Positions 6,444-10,453 of a DNA stretch of 10,453 bases are shown in pieces. Every line of letters starts with the position of its first letter. Within the stretch, counting starts at the first letter, position 1. The stretch is from Planctomycetota bacterium (GTDB lineage: Bacteria > Planctomycetota > Phycisphaerae > FEN-1346), in the NCBI GenBank assembly GCA_026387055.1, contig JAPLML010000035.1:1-10453 (forward strand), read 5' to 3'. The translations under genes and the position numbers were made by a program. The notes below the pieces were generated by a model. The model was given only the letters and a program-made list of their open reading frames with translations, did not search any database and was not told the DNA's origin.

Positions 6444-7052
6444 GTGAACGAGCGCGATCAACTCATCCCGATGGTCATCGAAAGCACCGGCCGCGGCGAG
6501 CGGGCCTACGACATCTACAGCCGCCTTCTCAAGGACCGCATCATCTTCATCGGCGGCCCGATCGAGGACGACACGGCCAACCTCGTGATCGCGCAGCTCC
6601 TGTTTCTCCAGAACGAGAACGCAGATTCGGATATCTCGATCTATATTAACTCCCCCGGCGGGGTCATCACCTCCGGCATGGCCATCTACGACACCATGCA
6701 GTTCGTCGGCTGCCCCGTCGCCACCTACTGCCTCGGCCAGGCGGCCAGCATGGGAGCGGTGCTCCTGGCGGCCGGGACGAAGGGCAGGCGCTACGTTCTG
6801 CCGAACAGCCGCCTCATGATCCACCAGCCGCACGGTGGCGCGCGCGGCACGGCCACCGACATCAGCATCCAGGCCGAGGAAATCCTGCGGATGCGCCAGC
6901 GCCTCAACGAGATCCTGGCCCATCACACCGGCCAGAGCGTCCAGAAGATCGAGGAGGACGTGGACCGCGACCGCTTCATGTCCGCCGAAGAGGCGGTCGC
7001 CTACGGCCTCGCCGACCAGATCATCCAGTGCCTGCCCAAGAAACAGAAGTGA
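6444..7052 (+). CDS. clpP: ATP-dependent Clp protease proteolytic subunit, canonical (ClpP2)
   Basis: The product has 202 aa and is a textbook ClpP: catalytic Ser102 in GQAASMGAVLL, His127 in LMIHQPHGG, Asp176 in DVDRDRFMS, and INSPGGVITSGMAIYDTMQ at 69-87. The start is GTG at 6444 with the strong site AGGAGGAG 7 nt upstream. It is 87 nt downstream of clpP1 and probably on the same transcript. The two paralogues are clearly related but far from identical, so the duplication is not recent. The usual partner clpX is not in the 3' flank; two short insertion-like elements lie there instead. Confidence 0.95.
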   Translation: MNERDQLIPMVIESTGRGERAYDIYSRLLKDRIIFIGGPIEDDTANLVIAQLLFLQNENADSDISIYINSPGGVITSGMAIYDTMQFVGCPVATYCLGQAASMGAVLLAAGTKGRRYVLPNSRLMIHQPHGGARGTATDISIQAEEILRMRQRLNEILAHHTGQSVQKIEEDVDRDRFMSAEEAVAYGLADQIIQCLPKKQK

Positions 7053-7067
7053 CATGGCCTTGATTTA

Positions 7068-7196
7068 GAGCCTATCCGAATAACCACATGCTCATCACAC
7101 GAGGGGTGCCACTGGTTGCCTGCAACCAGTGGCCCGGAAATCACGGCTTGCAAGCAAGCCGTGGCACCCAGGGCAACGGGTTATTCGGATAGGCTC
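7068..7196. mobile_element. MITE-like element 1 (129 bp, 18-bp perfect terminal repeats, TTA flanks)
   Basis: The ends GAGCCTATCCGAATAACC (7068-7085) and its exact complement (7179-7196) are perfect 18-bp terminal inverted repeats. TTA borders it on both sides (7065-7067, 7197-7199), consistent with a 3-bp target duplication. It holds no gene; its interior is paired-hairpin unit D. The GAGCC-type ends resemble those of IS5-like elements, but that link is a guess. It begins 15 nt after the clpP2 stop and could add a 3' stem to that mRNA. Confidence 0.75.
7104..7169. repeat. Paired-hairpin repeat, unit D, inside MITE-like element 1
   Basis: The outer arms are GGGTGCCAC (7104-7112) and GTGGCACCC (7161-7169). 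Hairpin 1 is CACTGGTTG / CAACCAGTG (7110-7118, 7123-7131); hairpin 2 is CACGGCTTG / CAAGCCGTG (7142-7150, 7155-7163). The plan is that of units A-C, with different stem sequences that still pair perfectly. Confidence 0.75.
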
Positions 7197-7199
7197 TTA

Positions 7200-7376
7200 G
7201 CTCGACTTTTGCCATTTTGGAGCAGGTGAAAAAGCCCATATGCAGCAAGTACTTACGAGCTTGCCGAGTTCTTGCACACCCTCGAAAGCCGATGGTGTTC
7301 AAATAATCCCAAGCCATTTGCCGAGAACCTTGGCAATTCCGGGGTTTTGCACCGCGGCAAATGGCAAAAGTCGAGC
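7200..7376. mobile_element. MITE-like element 2 (177 bp, 18-bp perfect terminal repeats, TTA flanks)
   Basis: The ends GCTCGACTTTTGCCATTT (7200-7217) and its exact complement (7359-7376) are perfect 18-bp terminal inverted repeats, flanked by TTA at 7197-7199 and 7377-7379. The ends differ from those of element 1, so it is a separate family. The interior is clearly poorer in G+C (about half by eye) than its surroundings and shows no convincing gene, although short frames stay open on both strands. It may be an internally deleted insertion sequence. It shares its left TTA with the right end of element 1. Confidence 0.72.
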
Positions 7377-7378
7377 TT

Positions 7379-7402
7379 AGCCGCCCCGCCTGCGGGGCGG
7401 CT
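7379..7402. repeat. GC-rich hairpin after the glycosidase gene
   Basis: AGCCGCCCCGC (7379-7389) and GCGGGGCGGCT (7392-7402) are a perfect 11-bp inverted repeat with a 2-base centre. It lies 10 nt beyond the stop of the large minus-strand gene and could protect or end that transcript, but no T run follows directly. The core matches the hairpin at 4144-4161. Confidence 0.6.
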
Positions 7403-7412
7403 AAAGGCTTGG

Positions 7413-9905
7413 TTAGAAGCCCAGGTCCGCGCCTTCGTGGGTCGCCAGGCCGATCTGCTCCATGCTTCCACGCCGGCCGTTGTACCACAACATCCACCGC
7501 CCGCCTTCGAGGACCGCGAAGGGCTTGTAGCACGCGTCGTGGTCCCACGTGTCCTTGCCGGGCCGGAGGATGGGGTTCGCGGGGTGGCGCTGCCAACCGC
7601 TGACCCCGTCCTTCGACCGCGCGATGCCGATCTGGGCATTGTCCTCATCGCGGAAGCCGATGTAGAACATGAGGTGCCACTCGCCCTGCCGCACGACCTG
7701 GCAGGCCGTCACCTTGTGTCTCTCCCACGCGCTGGCCGGGTCGGCGGCGAAGATGGGGTTGGTCGCGTGCTTGGTCCATACCAGGCCGTCGGGGCTGGTG
7801 GCGTAGCCGATGGCGTTGGGCTCGTACTGTTCGCCGCCGGAGTACCATAGGCGGAACAGCCTGGCCTGGGCGTCCCAGATCACGTGCGGGCACATCAGGG
7901 CCACCTTCTCCCACGGCTTCTCAGGCGTCAGAACCGGCTTGTCGCTCATCCGCTTCCACGTCTTGCCGTCGGGGCTGGTCGCGTAGCCGATCCACGAGTG
8001 GCCGCGGGCCTGGCCGGTGTACCACAGATGATAGCCGTCGTCGCGCTTGAGCACGGCGGGCCGGTTGATGTCGGCCTCCCAGTCGGTGGCCTTGTTCGGG
8101 CCGAGGACGATCTCGGGTTCGCTCCAGCGGATGCCGTCGGTGCTTTCCGTCAGGGCCAGGCTCGCCCGCGGCCGCCAGGAGAACCACATCCGGAACTTGC
8201 CGCCGTCCTTCAGGAGCGCCACGTCGAAACACGTGCCGAGCTTGCCGCCGAGGACCGGACTGGCGGGCGACTTGACCCAGCCGGCGCCCGTCTCGGCGGG
8301 CGGGTCCGGCGCGGCGGGCGGCGGGAGCTTCCCCGTCACGCGCGAGAGCTTCTCGGACATCGCGATCTCCTTGCCGTCGGCCAGGACGCGCAGGCCCGCC
8401 CCTTTGCCGTAGCGCGAGCCGGTCTTGTCGTAGAGGATCGTGAGGACCCGCCCGCGGTAGAGCACGTTGTCGAGGCAGAAGTAGTCCCACGCCCCCTCGG
8501 GCACCAACGGATTCACTTCCACGACCTCATTGGCCCGCGGCCGCAGGCCCACGAGGCCGCTGATTATGAGATCGCAATACGTCGAGTGGTTGTAGTCCTT
8601 GCCGCGCTCCTCGCCGCCCTTGCCGGCGTCCCACGTCCCGTTCTTCCACGTCTTGAGGCGGGTCCGCGCGATCCAGTCGCCCGTGAAGGGGTTGAGGTTC
8701 TCGTCGATCCAGGGCGCCGCGCGGCCGTCGTCGAGCTTGAGGCGGTGCGACTTCGTGTAGATACGGAGGAGGTCGACGTAGTCCTTCGCCGTCACGGCTG
8801 TCTGGGGCGGGCCGTTGAGGAGGTTCGCCATCGCGGTCAGCGTCACCGCCGTGGCGTACGGCCAGCTCGGCCCGTTCCACTGGCACTCGTGGCCCTGGTA
8901 GGAGATCGTGAATTTCGGATGGCGCTGCTCGGCCGTGGTGGGGCCGAAGGGGGCGTAGAAGCTCTTCGGGTCCATGATCTGTTTCCAGGCGACGGCGTAC
9001 GCCGCCTCCGGGAGGCTGAAGTACCACGGGGTGTAGCCGTAGAGGTCGCGCACGTCCGCGAGCTTCGTGTCCGGGCCGCGCGGGAGCACCTTGAAGAACT
9101 CCGCCTGGCCGTCCCAGAGCTTCGTCTCGACGAGCCGCTTGAGCGCCGCCGCCTTGTCGCGATACTGCCGCGCCAGGTCGGGCTTGCCGGCCAGGTCGGC
9201 GATCTTCGCGATGGCCACGGCGTCGCCGTACATGTAGGAGTTGATGGTGGGCCGGTAGCCGCTGCCGCCGATGGACATCTCGCCGCCGTCGCGGTCATCG
9301 ATCTGCCAGAAGAGGCCGCCGGGATCGAGGTTCGACTTCTCCCACGCCTCGTAGTTCCTCACGAGGTCCGGAAGGAGGTCCAGCAGGAGCGTGTCATGGC
9401 CTGTCACCAGGTACCGCGCCCACAGGGCGTCGGCGGCCCAGAAACTGTATCGCCGCGGCTCGCCGCCCTTGCGGAACCAGAAGACCGAGTAGTCGTCGAG
9501 GTACTTCGGATCGTGGAGCCAGCGGCCCTCGTAGAAATGATGCCCGGCGGCACAACTGATGGAGTTATGTTTGCCTGCCCAGCCCACCTTCGGCAGGAAC
9601 TCGGTGATGATGAAGCCGTCGGGCGTCTCCTTGATGTGCTTGCGGTACGTCCACCAGCGGAAGTAGTCGATCTCTTCGAGGTCCTTCTCGGGGCACTCGA
9701 AGAGCGGGACGCTCGTCTTGAGAAACTCCCACGCCGCCGCGTTCGGGACGTGCTGCGCATAGAGTTCGCGGTCGCCCGCGTTGAAGGCATCCACGTAGGA
9801 CTTGAGGCGCTCGGGTTTCAGGACGGCCGGCCCGGACCGCTGGGCCGCCAGGCACGCCGAAGCGGCCGCCAGGGCCGCCAACCCCGCCATCGCCACAGTC
9901 TTCAT
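7413..9905 (-). CDS. Exported two-domain glycosidase-like protein (six-hairpin domain plus beta-propeller)
   Basis: The product has 830 aa. Residues 1-21 are a Sec signal peptide (hydrophobic 5-20, CLA-AQ cleavage site). Residues about 30-525 resemble the (alpha/alpha)6 glycosidases of the MGH1/GH63 type: RRYSFWAADALWARYL (151-166), WQIDDRDGGE (200-209), YGYTPWYFSLPE (289-300), CQWNGPSWPYATAVTL (341-356) and HSTYCDLIISGLVGLRP (440-456). A Pro-rich linker (528-537) leads to residues about 543-825, a five-bladed propeller-like domain of the GH43/GH32/GH130 sort with repeated phrases such as IGYATSPDG (639-647, 699-707) followed by W and KPVL or NPIF. It probably acts on sugar polymers or glycans in the periplasm or outside; the substrate is unknown. 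Candidate acids exist in both domains but I cannot assign catalytic residues. The ATG at 9905 has GAGGAGG 6 nt upstream. Confidence 0.85.
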   Translation of the reverse strand: MKTVAMAGLAALAAASACLAAQRSGPAVLKPERLKSYVDAFNAGDRELYAQHVPNAAAWEFLKTSVPLFECPEKDLEEIDYFRWWTYRKHIKETPDGFIITEFLPKVGWAGKHNSISCAAGHHFYEGRWLHDPKYLDDYSVFWFRKGGEPRRYSFWAADALWARYLVTGHDTLLLDLLPDLVRNYEAWEKSNLDPGGLFWQIDDRDGGEMSIGGSGYRPTINSYMYGDAVAIAKIADLAGKPDLARQYRDKAAALKRLVETKLWDGQAEFFKVLPRGPDTKLADVRDLYGYTPWYFSLPEAAYAVAWKQIMDPKSFYAPFGPTTAEQRHPKFTISYQGHECQWNGPSWPYATAVTLTAMANLLNGPPQTAVTAKDYVDLLRIYTKSHRLKLDDGRAAPWIDENLNPFTGDWIARTRLKTWKNGTWDAGKGGEERGKDYNHSTYCDLIISGLVGLRPRANEVVEVNPLVPEGAWDYFCLDNVLYRGRVLTILYDKTGSRYGKGAGLRVLADGKEIAMSEKLSRVTGKLPPPAAPDPPAETGAGWVKSPASPVLGGKLGTCFDVALLKDGGKFRMWFSWRPRASLALTESTDGIRWSEPEIVLGPNKATDWEADINRPAVLKRDDGYHLWYTGQARGHSWIGYATSPDGKTWKRMSDKPVLTPEKPWEKVALMCPHVIWDAQARLFRLWYSGGEQYEPNAIGYATSPDGLVWTKHATNPIFAADPASAWERHKVTACQVVRQGEWHLMFYIGFRDEDNAQIGIARSKDGVSGWQRHPANPILRPGKDTWDHDACYKPFAVLEGGRWMLWYNGRRGSMEQIGLATHEGADLGF

Positions 9906-9933
9906 CGGCCGCCTCCTCGGGCAACATCGCTTC

Positions 9934-9973
9934 CGTGCCGCAGACCCCAGACTTTCCAGAACCTTGCGGCACG
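9934..9973. promoter_or_regulatory. 9-bp inverted repeat in the divergent promoter region, possible operator
   Basis: CGTGCCGCA (9934-9942) and TGCGGCACG (9965-9973) are perfect complements with centres 31 nt apart, about three helical turns. The right arm covers the -35 hexamer of the lipoprotein promoter, and the left arm is 29 nt from the glycosidase start. It could be a regulator site serving both genes, or a leader hairpin on the glycosidase side. Confidence 0.4.
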
Positions 9974-9992
9974 CCCCCGGAACCAGTAGAAT
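9964..9992 (+). promoter_or_regulatory. Sigma-70-type promoter for the LRR lipoprotein
   Basis: TTGCGG (9964-9969) and TAGAAT (9987-9992) are separated by 17 nt. The predicted start near 9999 gives a leader of about 67 nt. The -10 hexamer equals the one ahead of yraN. No comparable promoter was seen for the glycosidase gene on the other strand. Confidence 0.55.
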
Positions 9993-10065
9993 CCAAATGC
10001 ATGAGTGTGTCGGCGTCCGCCCTGCGGTTGGGCCACGCAGCAGGTTCCTTCCTGGAGGCCAGACC

Positions 10066-10453
10066 ATGATGCGCCTCATTGCCGTGCTGCTGTCGCTGGC
10101 GGTGTGCCTTGCCGGCTGCGGCCAGACGCAGGCGGTCCGGGAAGAAAAGGCCGTCAACGCGATCCTCAAGTTGGGCGGCGAAGTGACCAGGGACGAGAAA
10201 CTTCCCGGCCGGCCAATCGTAGAAGTTTACCTGATTAGCACCCCAGTGACGGACTCCGATCTGAAGGACCTGAAGGAACTCAAGGGCCTGCAGGAGCTGG
10301 TCCTCACCAGCACCAGAATCACGGACGCCGGCCTGAAAGACCTGAAGGAACTTAACGACTTGCAGAGACTCGGTCTCAGTCGCACCCAGATCACGGACGC
10401 TGGCCTGGGGCGACTGAAGGAACTCAAGGGCCTGCAGCATCTCAGCCTCAGCT
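10066..10453 (+). CDS. Leucine-rich-repeat lipoprotein, 5' part (runs off the window)
   Basis: The first 129 codons are present with no stop before the right edge. Residues 1-18 are a lipoprotein signal ending in the lipobox LAGC (Cys18). After a short lead (about 24-50), leucine-rich repeats of exactly 24 residues begin: 66-89, 90-113 and 114 onward, on the pattern LKxLKELxxLQxLxLxxTxITDAG; residues 51-65 look like the end of a degenerate first repeat. Such TDAGL repeats are frequent in planctomycete proteins and usually bind other proteins. The DNA shows a matching 72-nt periodicity from 10261. The ATG at 10066 has GGAGG 7 nt upstream; the next codon is also ATG. It is divergent from the glycosidase gene. 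A surface or periplasmic binding role is inferred; the C-terminus is unseen. Confidence 0.88.
   Translation, partial: MMRLIAVLLSLAVCLAGCGQTQAVREEKAVNAILKLGGEVTRDEKLPGRPIVEVYLISTPVTDSDLKDLKELKGLQELVLTSTRITDAGLKDLKELNDLQRLGLSRTQITDAGLGRLKELKGLQHLSLS

Noticed and set aside
7141..7596. Minus-strand frame over element 2 (MAWDYLNTIGFRG region) as a transposase remnant
   Set aside because: The stretch is short, matches no transposase motif that I recognise (no DDE or HUH signature), and the frame continues into an antisense region.
7884..9989. 701-codon open frame on the plus strand
   Set aside because: It is antisense to the glycosidase-like gene. Its product is an R-, V- and L-rich string without family features, as expected from high-G+C third-position bias.

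Overview
The window looks like chromosomal DNA from a high-G+C bacterium, most likely a planctomycete or a close relative. This is inferred, not proven. The hints are a lipoprotein with 24-residue TDAGL-type leucine-rich repeats, a futalosine-pathway menaquinone gene, two unlike clpP genes behind a trigger factor with a long acidic tail, and abundant GC-rich paired hairpins between genes. The ordinary genes are intact and conserved. The unusual content lies mainly between the genes.

Left half, minus strand, read from 3763 down to 174: yraN (YraN/UPF0102), a TatD nuclease fused to a TatD-linked radical SAM domain, mqnE (aminofutalosine synthase) and a small lipoprotein that overlaps the end of mqnE by 7 nt. 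All four could be read from one TGGACA-18-TAGAAT promoter above yraN. The radical SAM half of the fusion is broken: sequence equivalent to roughly 35-40 residues is missing near position 2120, and the frame shifts. The lost C-terminus can still be read in another frame down to 1929.

Middle, plus strand: a consensus-like promoter (TTGCAT-17-TATAGT), tRNA-Gly(GCC) with encoded CCA and a UUCG-loop terminator, followed by tig, clpP1 and clpP2. This is a protein folding and degradation cluster without clpX in view. The clpP1-clpP2 gap is almost wholly filled by one paired-hairpin repeat that ends where the clpP2 ribosome binding site begins.

The 360-base stretch 7053-7412 has no gene. It holds two short inverted-repeat elements of unrelated ends, placed end to end and bordered by three copies of TTA. 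They look like two MITE-like insertions, one made at the edge of the other.

Right part: a large exported two-domain protein on the minus strand (six-hairpin glycosidase-like plus beta-propeller glycosidase-like), divergent from a leucine-rich-repeat lipoprotein that runs off the right edge. The gap between them carries a good promoter for the lipoprotein, overlapped by one arm of a 9-bp inverted repeat.

Five paired-hairpin units (64-151, 1798-1873, 3239-3315, 6358-6428, 7104-7169) share one plan: two hairpins facing each other inside a longer outer inverted repeat. They look like REP doublets (BIME/REPIN-like). No defence system, CRISPR array, phage region or clearly new multi-gene system was seen.
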